From positions 1 through 22,083 of the forward strand of contig NW_001915116.1 in NCBI RefSeq assembly GCF_000208925.1: a stretch of 22,083 nt of DNA. The letters run 5' to 3'. Below the pieces are notes generated by a model. That model did no database searches and was not told where the DNA came from. It saw only the letters and a program-made list of their open reading frames with translations. Origin of the DNA: Entamoeba histolytica HM-1:IMSS (lineage: Eukaryota; Evosea; Mastigamoebida; Endamoebidae). The translations under genes were made by a program, and so were the position numbers. Shown piece after piece: positions 7,848 through 16,819 of the stretch (position 1 is the first letter of the stretch; the number at the start of each line of letters is the position of its first letter).

Positions 7848-10800
7848 ATGTATCTTATGTTTATTTTATTAATACTAATGAGTTGCGTCTATGGATCTTG
7901 TGATTTAAATTGTATCAAGTGTGAACAAAATATTTGCACTTTGTGTGATGATGGTTTTACTTTAGATAATGAAGGTTCTTGTGTACAATGTTTGGATTAT
8001 TGCAAAACATGTTCTTCAAATTCAATGTGTAACTCTTGTATTAATAATTATTATCTTAAAGACAACTCATGTGTTTCTTGTGATACTAAATCAAACTGCA
8101 AAACATGTTCTACTGATTCTAATGCGTGTTTAGTTTGTGAATATGGATATTATCCAAATGGAAGTGGATGTTCAACATGTGCTTCAAAAAATTGTGGAGA
8201 TGATTGCAATACTTCCAATGGAATATGTACTACATGTATTAATAATTATTATCCCATAAATGGTATTTGTAAATCTTGTGATACTAAATCAAACTGCAAA
8301 ACATGTTCTACTGATTCTAATGCGTGTTTAGTTTGTGAATATGGATATTATCCAAATGGAAGTGGATGTTCAACATGTGCTTCAAAAAATTGTGGAGATG
8401 ATTGCAATACTTCCAATGGAATATGTACTACATGCATTAATAATTATTATCCCATAAATGGTATTTGTAAATCTTGTTCTACTCTTGACTCAAATTGTCA
8501 AAGCTGCTCTGATAAAACTAGAATTTGCTTAAAATGTCAAAGAGGATTTAACTTAGCGAGTAATCAAACTAAATGTATTAAATGTGAGAATAATATTGGT
8601 TGTGAATTTTGTGACTCAACATCTGCAAAGTGTGGTGCATGTAAAGACAAGTATTACTTAAACCCATCTTCTCATCTTTGTGTTGCATGTCCATCACATT
8701 GCATGAAATGTGTTTCTGGTAGTAAGTGCATTTCATGTGAAGACTCTTATATACTTTATCAAGGCTTGTGTGTTCAAAAAGTTTGTGATACTACACCAAT
8801 AGAAAATATTGATACTGTATGTAGTGAAAATTGTAACTCTCTAATAACAGACAAACCAAAATGTTCACATATAGATACACCAGTTGATGCATGTGACAAA
8901 AGTAAACAACAATTAAATTATGAAGAATGTATTCTTTGTAGAGATGGATATTTATTGAATTCTAACAATTGTATTGAACAGTCAAATTATGTACAATGTA
9001 ATAGAGAAGTTTGCTTTACTAAAGAAGGGTTTTACCAAGATGTCTCTTCAAAAGAGATTAAATCATGTCTTAATGAGTTTGAAGTTGGTAGCACTTCTTT
9101 ATGTAGAATATATAAAGAGAAAGTATATCCTCTTAAATGCTCAGATAAATACTATTATATAAATAGATATTTAGACTCAGTCCAATGTGTTTCATCAATA
9201 CCAAATTGTAAAAAATATATTGGAAATGAATGTGTTGAGTGTGAGTCTCATTATTACATTAATGAAGGTATTTGTTCTCCTTGTAGTGAAGAATGTTTAG
9301 AGTGTGAAGGAAGTGCAAATACTTGTATTTCATGTGACATCACAAAAAGATATAAAACCAACCAAACTTGTAAATTAAGAACGGTTAATGGGGTTAACAT
9401 ATGCGAAAGAATTGATGTTAATTTAACAACTTGTACAATGTGTGGTGAAAGTTATTATTTAAGTGATACTGGTGAATGTATTGAACCTGTAATCTCTAAA
9501 TGTGCTAAACAAATTGGGACTAATTGTGAAAAATGTGTTAGGTCATTTGTTAAGAAGGATAATGAATGTGTTAAGTGTGATGGTAGTGTTATAAATGGAA
9601 ATTGTTATTATCCAGTAGGATTGAAAAGTAATATTAAGACAGAGATAGAAAATAGTTGTTTGGTAAGAAATGAAATTGGGTGTATTCGTTGTAAAATTGG
9701 ATATTATCTTGATCCTACTACTTCAACGTGTAGAACTTGTAAAGAAGAGTGTACTTCTTGTATATCCTTAAGTCAGTGTAATTCATGTAAATCAGGATAT
9801 TATTCAATTAATGGTGATTGTATTTTGTCAGCAGGGAATTGTGATAGATTTATTGTAGGTAATACTCAAAGTTGTTTAGAATGTAAAGAAGGGTATTACC
9901 GAAATTCTTCATTAATGTGTGATGTATGTCCAGAAGGATGTCGTTGTGTAAATCCTGATTTTTGTACCTCATGTTTTAGTGGATATTTCAAGACTCCTGA
10001 TATGCTTTGGTGTGAGTCAACAACTAGTCTAACTCATTGCACTAATATCACAACAGAAGGTTGTATAAAATGTGAAGAAGGTACATACCTTTCTAATGGG
10101 AGATGTATAAAATGTGGAACAGGATGTAAAACATGCAAAACAAGTGGAGATAATTCATGTACTTCATGTAAAGAAGGATTTATCAGGTCATCAGAAAGAA
10201 AAATGTTTTCATGTACATATTATACTAATGTTTCAAATTGTTTAAAGGAAGAGAATGAACATTGTGTTTTATGTTCTAGAAAATACAAATTGAGTGATAA
10301 CAGATTAAGTTGTGAAGAAAAGTCAATGACAGGTATAATTGTTGGATGTGTTTTAGCATGTATTGTTATAATGTTAATTATTGTTACGATAATATCATTA
10401 ATTCTTTTCATTAGAATAGAACGTAATATAAGAAAAAGAAATTCAGAAAAAATTTGTGCTTTTAAGATGAAATATAGTAATTTACATTTCTCCAGTATTA
10501 ATGAAAAGTCATCATTAGTAACAAATAAAAACATTATTCGATTTGACCTTGATAATGAAGTGCTTCCAGTAGGTAAAGAATCAAGAGATTTGTTTTGTAT
10601 TGGTAATAAAGGAATTAATAAAATTAAAATCCAAGTCACTTTAAAAAAATCAAATGACAAATATTTATTGGATATTCAACCATCATTGGTTATACTTGAT
10701 GGAGGGTATGCGTGTGAATTTGAAATTTTTATTCAACCATTGTGCACAACAAAGATAAAAGACAAATTGTCTCTTATTAGTTTTGATATGAAAGAAGGAA

Positions 10801-11681
10801 TTGAAACTTTTAGTAGTATTATTATTAGAACCGAAACAGAAATTACTACAAGACTAGATTATGATGAGTTGGTTCAAGAAAAAAAAATAGGTGAAGGTTC
10901 ATTTGGGGTTGTCTTTAAAGGAACGTACAGAGGGCGTGTTGTTGCTATAAAAAAATTAAAAGAGTCACAAAGTTCTGAAAAGGCATTGACTGAGTTTGAA
11001 AAAGAAGCTACTATGTTGGATAAGTTTAGAAGTGACTATATCATTCATTTTTATGGTGCAATATTTATTCCAAATAAGATTTGTTTAGTAACAGAATATG
11101 CATACTATGGATCGCTTCGTGATTTAATTGAGAAAAGGAGTCGCAACTATGTATCACATCATTTAAGATTGAAAATCTTATTAGATGCCTCAAAAGGGAT
11201 TCAGTATCTACATGAAAATGAAATGCTACACCGTGATATAAAACCAGACAATGTTTTAGTATTATCACTGGATGATAACGTTAATATTAATGCTAAATTA
11301 ACTGATTTTGGGTCATCAAGAAATGTAAATTTATTAATGACAAACATGACATTCACCAAAGGAGTTGGAACACCTTCTTATATGGCTCCTGAAATATTAA
11401 ATAGATTAAAATATAAAATGCCAGCAGACATTTATTCATTTGGTATGACAATGTACTCTGTATTAAATTGGTCAGAACCTTTTCCAAAACAAAGTTTTAA
11501 GTTTGCGTGGGATGTTGCAGAGTTTATTGAGTCAGGAAAACATTTACCTCAATACAATATAAAAGATGAGGAGTATGCTTTGATAATGAGGTGCTGGGAA
11601 AATAATCCCAAGTCCAGAGAAGTTATAGAGAATGTTGTTAAAGACTTAGAAGTTCTTGTTAACAACCCTAATAACATATAA
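7848..11681 (+). CDS. Transmembrane receptor-like kinase (Entamoeba TMK family) with Cys-rich ectodomain
   Basis: 1277 residues. A hydrophobic N-terminus of about 16 residues (ending CVYGSC) is a likely signal peptide. Residues about 17-825 are built of CxxC-rich furin-like repeats (patterns CxxCxxxxxxCxxC with Gly-Tyr-Tyr). One transmembrane helix follows, at about 829-856, starting GIIVGCVLACIVIM. After a basic stop-transfer stretch, about 890-1000 looks like a PapD/MSP-like beta domain. The kinase domain runs from about 1004 to 1270: GEGSFG loop (1015-1020), VAIKK (Lys 1035), HRDIKPDN (Asp 1130), DFG (Asp 1153), GTPSYMAPE. All catalytic residues are present, so an active tyrosine-kinase-like (TKL) Ser/Thr kinase is expected. 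E. histolytica has a large family of such TMKs at the surface, with roles in serum response, proliferation and phagocytosis. The ligand is unknown. The gene is a single exon. Confidence 0.93.
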   Translation: MYLMFILLILMSCVYGSCDLNCIKCEQNICTLCDDGFTLDNEGSCVQCLDYCKTCSSNSMCNSCINNYYLKDNSCVSCDTKSNCKTCSTDSNACLVCEYGYYPNGSGCSTCASKNCGDDCNTSNGICTTCINNYYPINGICKSCDTKSNCKTCSTDSNACLVCEYGYYPNGSGCSTCASKNCGDDCNTSNGICTTCINNYYPINGICKSCSTLDSNCQSCSDKTRICLKCQRGFNLASNQTKCIKCENNIGCEFCDSTSAKCGACKDKYYLNPSSHLCVACPSHCMKCVSGSKCISCEDSYILYQGLCVQKVCDTTPIENIDTVCSENCNSLITDKPKCSHIDTPVDACDKSKQQLNYEECILCRDGYLLNSNNCIEQSNYVQCNREVCFTKEGFYQDVSSKEIKSCLNEFEVGSTSLCRIYKEKVYPLKCSDKYYYINRYLDSVQCVSSIPNCKKYIGNECVECESHYYINEGICSPCSEECLECEGSANTCISCDITKRYKTNQTCKLRTVNGVNICERIDVNLTTCTMCGESYYLSDTGECIEPVISKCAKQIGTNCEKCVRSFVKKDNECVKCDGSVINGNCYYPVGLKSNIKTEIENSCLVRNEIGCIRCKIGYYLDPTTSTCRTCKEECTSCISLSQCNSCKSGYYSINGDCILSAGNCDRFIVGNTQSCLECKEGYYRNSSLMCDVCPEGCRCVNPDFCTSCFSGYFKTPDMLWCESTTSLTHCTNITTEGCIKCEEGTYLSNGRCIKCGTGCKTCKTSGDNSCTSCKEGFIRSSERKMFSCTYYTNVSNCLKEENEHCVLCSRKYKLSDNRLSCEEKSMTGIIVGCVLACIVIMLIIVTIISLILFIRIERNIRKRNSEKICAFKMKYSNLHFSSINEKSSLVTNKNIIRFDLDNEVLPVGKESRDLFCIGNKGINKIKIQVTLKKSNDKYLLDIQPSLVILDGGYACEFEIFIQPLCTTKIKDKLSLISFDMKEGIETFSSIIIRTETEITTRLDYDELVQEKKIGEGSFGVVFKGTYRGRVVAIKKLKESQSSEKALTEFEKEATMLDKFRSDYIIHFYGAIFIPNKICLVTEYAYYGSLRDLIEKRSRNYVSHHLRLKILLDASKGIQYLHENEMLHRDIKPDNVLVLSLDDNVNINAKLTDFGSSRNVNLLMTNMTFTKGVGTPSYMAPEILNRLKYKMPADIYSFGMTMYSVLNWSEPFPKQSFKFAWDVAEFIESGKHLPQYNIKDEEYALIMRCWENNPKSREVIENVVKDLEVLVNNPNNI
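8082..8477 (+). repeat. Two tandem 198-bp units inside the TMK ectodomain
   Basis: 8082-8279 and 8280-8477 each encode the same 66 residues, beginning DTKSNCKTC and ending INGICKSC. The only base difference I found is T/C in a CTACATGTATT versus CTACATGCATT context (a synonymous Cys codon). This near identity is unlike the divergent repeats elsewhere in the ectodomain and points to recent duplication or gene conversion. Confidence 0.95.
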
Positions 11682-12048
11682 AAGAGTTATATTAAAATGG
11701 CTTAATTCTTATCACCACTTCTTTGTATATTTATGAACCTGACTTGATTAAGCCAACTTACTAAAATAATTTCATTGCTTGAAAACAAGAATAAAAAAGA
11801 AACAACTAAACGTTCAAACGAGAAATAAAAAAAGAAATTAATTAAAAACTGTATAATGAAAAAAAAATTTAATATGGAGCAAAAAACTTAATATAATATT
11901 CTTTTTGTTGTTTATGTTTAAAGAAAAAAAAAAGGTGAAGTTTATGACATAACTAAAAATAAGATATTAAAAAGCATAAGAAGAAATTATTAACTTAAAA
12001 TAGAAATTCTGGAAAAAAGTCAGAGTGAAGTTTGAGATATTGATTTGC
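11682..12048. other. AT-rich intergenic region, no gene seen
   Basis: About 370 bp between the TMK stop and the Ras promoter boxes, A-rich on the plus strand, with stops in all frames. I see no RNA gene or repeat. Confidence 0.5.
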
Positions 12049-12090
12049 ACTATAAAAACGATGAACTAATACATTTATTTCATTAATTCA
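12049..12090 (+). promoter_or_regulatory. Putative tripartite core promoter of the Ras gene
   Basis: CTATAAAAAC (12050-12059, TATA-like), GATGAACT (12060-12067, one change from the AATGAACT GAAC box) and CATTAATTCA (12081-12090, Inr-like) occur in order, ending 8 nt before the ATG. The order and spacing fit the known E. histolytica core promoter, which uses very short 5' leaders. Confidence 0.55.
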
Positions 12091-12098
12091 AATAAAAT

Positions 12099-12731
12099 AT
12101 GAGTTTAAAAAGAATTGTTATGCTTGGAACTGGTGCAGTTGGAAAATCTGCAATTACATTACAATATGTTTCACATTACTTTGCTAGTGATTATAATCCT
12201 ACTATTGAAGATTCATTTAGAACTTCTATTACTATTGGAGATGATAATTATCCAATAGAAATATTAGACACTGCTGGTCAAGAAGAATTTGATGCTTTAA
12301 AAGATACATACATTAGAAGTGGTGATGGATTTGCAATTGTTTATTCTATAACATCATTAAATACTTTCTTAGAAGCTAATGAAATTAGAGAACGTATTTA
12401 TCGAGTTCTTGACAAAGATCCTAGTCAACATATCCCTATTTGTTTAGTTGGTAATAAAAGTGATTTAGAAAGTGAACGTATTGTATCAAAAGAACAGGCT
12501 GAAGAATTGGCTTGTTTATGGGGTATTTCATTTATTGAGACAAGTGCTAAAAAGAAATCAAATATCAATGAGTTATATCAAATTATAATGAAAGACATTA
12601 TTGATACAAAAACGAAAGAAGATGAAGAAAAAAAGAGGCTTGAAGAACATGAATCAATTACTAAAAAGTCATCAAAAAAACAAAGGGATGGTAAAAAGTT
12701 TTATAAGAAAATTGGATGTTCTGTTATGTAA
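12099..12731 (+). CDS. Ras-family small GTPase with C-terminal CaaX box
   Basis: 210 residues, single exon. It is a membrane-anchored GTP switch. Numbering matches human Ras: P-loop GTGAVGKS at 10-17 (Gly12 kept, position 13 is Ala), switch I YNPTIEDSF with Thr35, DTAGQEE with Gln61, NKSD at 119-122, ETSAK at 147-151. The effector loop is almost that of Ras (YDPTIEDSY). The C-terminal 45 residues are strongly charged, with Lys clusters (KKSSKKQR, KKFYKK), and end in CSVM: Cys207 with Met at the last position, which favours farnesylation. The polybasic tail plus lipid suggests plasma-membrane targeting. The farnesyltransferase alpha subunit gene is the next gene downstream. The residues for GTP hydrolysis are present. 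Ras versus Rap-like naming cannot be settled by eye. Confidence 0.93.
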   Translation: MSLKRIVMLGTGAVGKSAITLQYVSHYFASDYNPTIEDSFRTSITIGDDNYPIEILDTAGQEEFDALKDTYIRSGDGFAIVYSITSLNTFLEANEIRERIYRVLDKDPSQHIPICLVGNKSDLESERIVSKEQAEELACLWGISFIETSAKKKSNINELYQIIMKDIIDTKTKEDEEKKRLEEHESITKKSSKKQRDGKKFYKKIGCSVM

Positions 12732-13787
12732 GAACATTTATCTTTTACATTTATAAAGAAGATGGTTTAGACTATCAATTTACATAGCCTTGTTGCTTTT
12801 ATTCAATATTTTTTTAAATTTATTATTATTCTTTTATTAAAATAAGTTAATGATAATGAGGGAATGAGTCATAAAGGTTGTTAATTAAAAGAAGTTAAGT
12901 TATATTAAATAATAAAATATCTTTGAAGATTATTAATTTGATCTAATTAACAAAATTTACATTGCCTTTGTATTGCTATAAAAAACAAAATATTACCTAA
13001 ACTTACCTACTTTATCAATAAACACAAAGACAAAATGCACTAGAGCATTATTTAATCAAAAAGAGCATACCTATTAAGATATATCCCAATAAATAATTTT
13101 GAAAGTATTTAATAAATAAATAACTTGACTAAAATGACTTTTAAAGAAAAGACTATTGTTTTATTTAAAATGAAAATAAACTTTATTTTCAATTTTATAG
13201 TTTTTAACAAACCAATAAAATAGGAAATAAAGAAAATAAAAAAAAAATGATAAAACAAAATAATAATAAAAAGATGATAATTAAATGTTAATAAAATTGT
13301 CATTTATTCATTGTTTTATTACTATTATATTATTGTTTTTTTTTTCATTCCTCTTTCTAAGTATTTCTTCTTTGATGATTATTTAATTTTAATAAATTTC
13401 TTCTTTCTTTCTTATTTTATAATGAATATTTCATTATTATTCTATTATATCTAATTTCATTTATTATTAATATCATCATTTATATCTTTTTCTTTTGTTA
13501 GTATTCCATACTTATTTCTAGTTTCATATTAATAAATACTAATTCTTCTATTATAATAATTAATTTCCCATCAGAATAATTCACTACATTCTTTACAACA
13601 GTGAATAATACATTTTCTATTCAAAGACAACATCATAACCAGATAATAACTGATAATTCAAGACTTGAATTTGTTTTAGGGTTTGTATGATGTTTTTGAT
13701 ATACCAACTTTAAATCTAAAGTGAAACATCTTATAATAAATACAATAAAATTTCTATTTGTTAGTTCTATCATCTTTTTATCATAAT
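12732..13787. other. Long AT-rich intergenic region, no gene seen
   Basis: About 1.05 kb that is extremely AT-rich, with T-rich and A-rich runs and no frame with protein-like composition on either strand. A 64-codon minus-strand frame at 13109-13303 is made almost only of Phe, Ile, Leu and Tyr and looks like chance. No tRNA, repeat or decayed gene was recognised. Confidence 0.5.
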
Positions 13788-13790
13788 AAA

Positions 13791-13819
13791 AGAACTATAA
13801 AAATAATAAAAACAATTCA
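13791..13819 (+). promoter_or_regulatory. Putative promoter boxes of the farnesyltransferase alpha gene
   Basis: AGAACTATAAAAA starting at 13791 combines a GAAC-like and a TATA-like element, and AACAATTCAT (about 13810-13819) is Inr-like, immediately before the ATG at 13823. Motif resemblance only. Confidence 0.4.
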
Positions 13820-13822
13820 TTA

Positions 13823-14719
13823 ATGGAAGAAGACGAAGAAATCACATTTGATTCAACAAAATATTCTGACATTGAACCAATTTATTGTACAACTCCACCA
13901 GTATGTTCCATTAACTATTCAAAAATTTTTAAAGAAGTAATGGGATATTATAGAGCATTAATGGCTAAAGGAGAACTATCAGAGAGAGCGTTAGAAATTA
14001 CAGGTAAAGTGATTGAAATGAATAGTGCAGATTATAGTGCATGGTATTATAGAAGGAGAATATTAAAAAAAATGGAAGGAACTTTTGATGTAAATAAAGA
14101 GTATGAATTTATTGAAGACTTAGGAGATAGTGTTTGTAAAAACTATCAAGTTTGGGGTCATAGACAATATCTTGTTGGATTGACTGGTAATTATCTTAAA
14201 GAGTTGGATTTTACTGATAAAATGCTTGAAGATGATAATAAAAACTATCATTGTTGGAGTCATAGAGTTTGGGTATGTAATAAATTTAATTGTTGGGTTG
14301 GTGAATTAGCATATACCCAAAAAATGATTGAAAAAGATATTAGAAATAACTCTGCTTGGAGTCATAGATTTTATACTCTCAAGTCATTAAATTTATTAAA
14401 TGACTTAAACCAATTAAAAGGAGAGTTTAATGTTATTGAAAAATCATTACACCAATCATCTAATAATGAATCTGTATGGACTTATTTAACTGGTTTATAT
14501 GAAAATAGTCAAAATATTGAATTTAAACGTGAATGTGAATCTTTTGTTGAAAGAATGATTACTGAACGTCAATTTTGTGTTTATGCAAAAATGGCTTATG
14601 TCAATATTTTTAAGTCTTCTCCAAAGTGTGTTGAATTAGTTTTAGAATTACGTGATCGCTTAGACCTTGCTCATCAAAGTTATTGGGATTGGTATTTAAC
14701 AAAAATTACTAATCATTAA
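13823..14719 (+). CDS. FNTA: Protein farnesyltransferase/geranylgeranyltransferase I alpha subunit
   Basis: 298 residues, single exon. The alpha subunit pairs with a beta subunit to attach farnesyl (or geranylgeranyl) to the Cys of CaaX proteins in the cytosol. Five PFTA-type helical repeats are visible, each around a conserved Trp: YSAWYYRRR (about 71), VWGHRQY (about 110), CWSHRVW (about 144), AWSHRFY (about 178) and a weaker SVWTYL (about 208). The WxHR core is that of FTase alpha and also of Rab GGTase alpha. The length equals that reported for the E. histolytica farnesyltransferase alpha subunit (298), which supports this reading. It is shorter than the mammalian protein (about 380), lacking the Pro-rich N-terminal extension. 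Its upstream neighbour is a Ras protein with a CaaX box, a likely substrate. Confidence 0.9.
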   Translation: MEEDEEITFDSTKYSDIEPIYCTTPPVCSINYSKIFKEVMGYYRALMAKGELSERALEITGKVIEMNSADYSAWYYRRRILKKMEGTFDVNKEYEFIEDLGDSVCKNYQVWGHRQYLVGLTGNYLKELDFTDKMLEDDNKNYHCWSHRVWVCNKFNCWVGELAYTQKMIEKDIRNNSAWSHRFYTLKSLNLLNDLNQLKGEFNVIEKSLHQSSNNESVWTYLTGLYENSQNIEFKRECESFVERMITERQFCVYAKMAYVNIFKSSPKCVELVLELRDRLDLAHQSYWDWYLTKITNH

Positions 14720-14909
14720 TATTTCTTATTTTTGTTCTTTATTTTAAATTGTTTTCTCTTCTTAATTTTTCCTTGTTTTAACCATTCAAAATTATTTTTT
14801 GTTATTTATTGAATCTTTGCTTTTTTTTTATTTTGTTTTTTTTTTGTTTAATTATAAAATATTGTTATATATATCGAAATAAACTAAGAAAAAGAATTTA
14901 GTTAAACAA

Positions 14910-14918
14910 CAAAATTCA
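14910..14918 (+). promoter_or_regulatory. Inr-like element of the PSMD9 gene
   Basis: CAAAATTCA lies 17 nt before the ATG, one base from the Entamoeba Inr consensus AAAAATTCA. A TATATATATCG tract at about 14866-14876 may act as the TATA-like box. Confidence 0.4.
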
Positions 14919-14934
14919 GTAATAAAATACACAG

Positions 14935-15510
14935 ATGGAACACATCAAAGAATTACAAAAAGAACGTGTAAGAATGGAAAAAAGACTTGAGGAATTAACA
15001 AAATATTTAAACTCTCCAGGAATCAAAGACTTCAAAGAAGTAGATGAAGAAGGATATCCAAATCCAGATAGTGAGATGATTATATCTTTAAGAAAGATTA
15101 AGCATGAATTTAATTGTCTTGAAACAGACTATAAAAACTTAATGAATGACCTAACTCAATCACTATATCAAATTCATGAAGAAGCGTTACGTTATGAACA
15201 AAATAACCAACAAGGAGAAAAAATAACATACGATGTTCAACCACTAGCTATTATTAAAAAAATTGATTGTGATTCTCCAGCAGAAAAAGCTGGTTTACAA
15301 GAAGGAGATATTATTATAGCTTTTGGTGGATATAAACTAAAATCTGGTGATATGCCACTACAAAAAATAGCAGAAATTACTAACCAATATAGTGGCACAA
15401 ATGGAATTGAAATTGACGTAACAAGAAAAGGAGAAATATTAAGAACAAAATTATATCCAGACCAATACAATGAACATACTCATTGTGGATTTTTTATAAT
15501 TCCTTACTAA
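14935..15510 (+). CDS. PSMD9: 26S proteasome assembly chaperone, PSMD9/Nas2 (p27) family
   Basis: 191 residues. Family members bind the C-terminal tail of an ATPase subunit (Rpt5) through a PDZ domain and help assemble the base of the 19S regulator. The N-terminal half is helical and charged (about 1-35 and 50-90), with the family-like LTKYLNSPGI and EEGYPNPD in between. The PDZ domain runs about 98-185: LAIIKKIDCDSPAEKAGLQEGDIII is the carboxylate-loop region and GLQEGD the typical turn, followed by the GTNGIEIDVTRKGE strand. The length agrees with yeast Nas2 (220) and human PSMD9 (223), slightly short. It converges on the GSK3 gene with only 47 bp between the two stop codons. Confidence 0.88.
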   Translation: MEHIKELQKERVRMEKRLEELTKYLNSPGIKDFKEVDEEGYPNPDSEMIISLRKIKHEFNCLETDYKNLMNDLTQSLYQIHEEALRYEQNNQQGEKITYDVQPLAIIKKIDCDSPAEKAGLQEGDIIIAFGGYKLKSGDMPLQKIAEITNQYSGTNGIEIDVTRKGEILRTKLYPDQYNEHTHCGFFIIPY

Positions 15511-15557
15511 ATAATTCATACACATAAAAAATTAAATTGAATTAAAAATCAGTAAAT

Positions 15558-16627
15558 TTAATTTAAAAGAACTTTTTTTGATTGTGCTTCTTTTAATTCA
15601 CTTTCAGTAAAAGTAATACCAACTCTTGCTTCTGCATGAAAAGGATGTCCCATTAACTGAATTCCTGTTGGTCTTTGATAAGGATTATATTTGAGTACGG
15701 AGTTAAGTAATTCAATTAATCCTTGAGGGTATGAATAAACAGATAATACAGAATCTATTCCAATACCAGTTACTTGAGGTGTTCTAAATACAGAAGTATT
15801 TCTGTTCATAGCATAAATTTGTTCTGCTGATGGATTACCTAATACTTTCATAATTTTTTTTAATTGATCAGTACTATTATCACCTCTAAACAATGGCTTT
15901 CTCATTACCATTTCTGCAACAACACAACCAAATGCCCAGATATCAACAGCAGTAGAATAATGTGTACAATCAAATATTAGTTCAGGTGCTCTATAATACC
16001 GAGAACAAATATAACTTATACTAGATCCTTTAGGGTCAAGTTGTTTTGCACTTCCAAAATCACATAATTTTAAAGTATTATTGTCTAAGTCAATCAATAC
16101 ATTTTGAGGTTTAATATCTCTGTGGCATATTCCCAATGAATGAATATAAGTTAATGACCGAATAAGTTGAAACGAAAATGATTTGATTTGTATATTTTCT
16201 AATTTCTTTTCAGAAATTACTTGATATAAATTATAAGGCATATAATCCATAACAATATTTAAAATATAATCATCTTTATTATTTGGTATTTTTGAGAAAA
16301 ATGAGTCTTTTAATTCCAATACATTGACATGATGTAATAATTCCATAATAGGTAATTCTCTATTCTATTTTAATTACTTTTTTATTGTTTTTTTCTTTAA
16401 GAACAGAATTACTATTTATAACAAACTTTATAATGATGGTCTTGAACAACACGTTTTAATGCAACTATTTCTCCTTTAGAATCTTTTGCAACAACAACAA
16501 TTCCAAAAGTTCCAAATCCAACAATATCATCAACTTTATATTCATTTTTTTCTGATACTAATGTTAATCCTTTTTGTTCTCCAAAGATAGCTAATGGATT
16601 ATTTTTGTGATTACTATGCATAGTCAT
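15558..16627 (-). CDS. GSK3: Glycogen synthase kinase 3 (GSK3/shaggy) homologue, one intron
   Basis: Exon 1 (16427-16627) and exon 2 (15558-16364) encode 335 residues, nearly only the kinase domain. The Gly loop is GFGTFG (37-42), catalytic Lys58 is in VALKR, HRDIKPQN carries Asp150, and DFG has Asp169. The activation segment SYICSRYYRAPELIF is diagnostic of GSK3 and contains the activating Tyr (about 185). NREL right after the splice (Arg69), the HRD Arg149 and Lys174 in SAKQL correspond to GSK3-beta R96, R180 and K205, the pocket for a pre-phosphorylated substrate, so a preference for primed substrates is expected. The N-terminus lacks the inhibitory Ser9-type motif (RPRTTSF), so AKT-style inhibition is unlikely. 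The C-terminal lobe ends GHPFHAEARV and is shorter than in animals. Confidence 0.93.
16365..16426 (-). other. Predicted intron of the GSK3 gene (62 nt)
   Basis: On the minus strand it starts GTTTGTTATAAATAG and ends AAAATAG, phase 0. Splicing joins HHYK to NRELPIM, restoring the family motif KNRELxIM. Without splicing the frame stops four codons into the intron. Confidence 0.9.
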
Positions 16628-16819
16628 ATCGTTTTATTTTTTTAAGTAATTTTTATTTCTTTTTTATTCTTAAAAATAAAGTCAATTTCTTATTAAACCC
16701 TTCTATTATCTTAAAACATCTTAAAACAAATTTCTTCTTGTTTGAACCAAACACACCATTCGTTGCATTTTAAACATTAACGAAATTTTTGTATTAATCT
16801 TAGATTCACTTGTATTAAA

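Noticed and set aside
10220..10660. 146-codon minus-strand ORF inside the TMK gene
   Set aside because: Antisense to the region encoding the last Cys-rich units, membrane helix and juxtamembrane part; hydrophobic by complement of AT-rich codons, no promoter boxes.
13109..13303. 64-codon minus-strand ORF in the long gap before FNTA
   Set aside because: Made almost only of Ile, Phe, Leu, Tyr and Lys; typical chance ORF in extreme AT-rich DNA.
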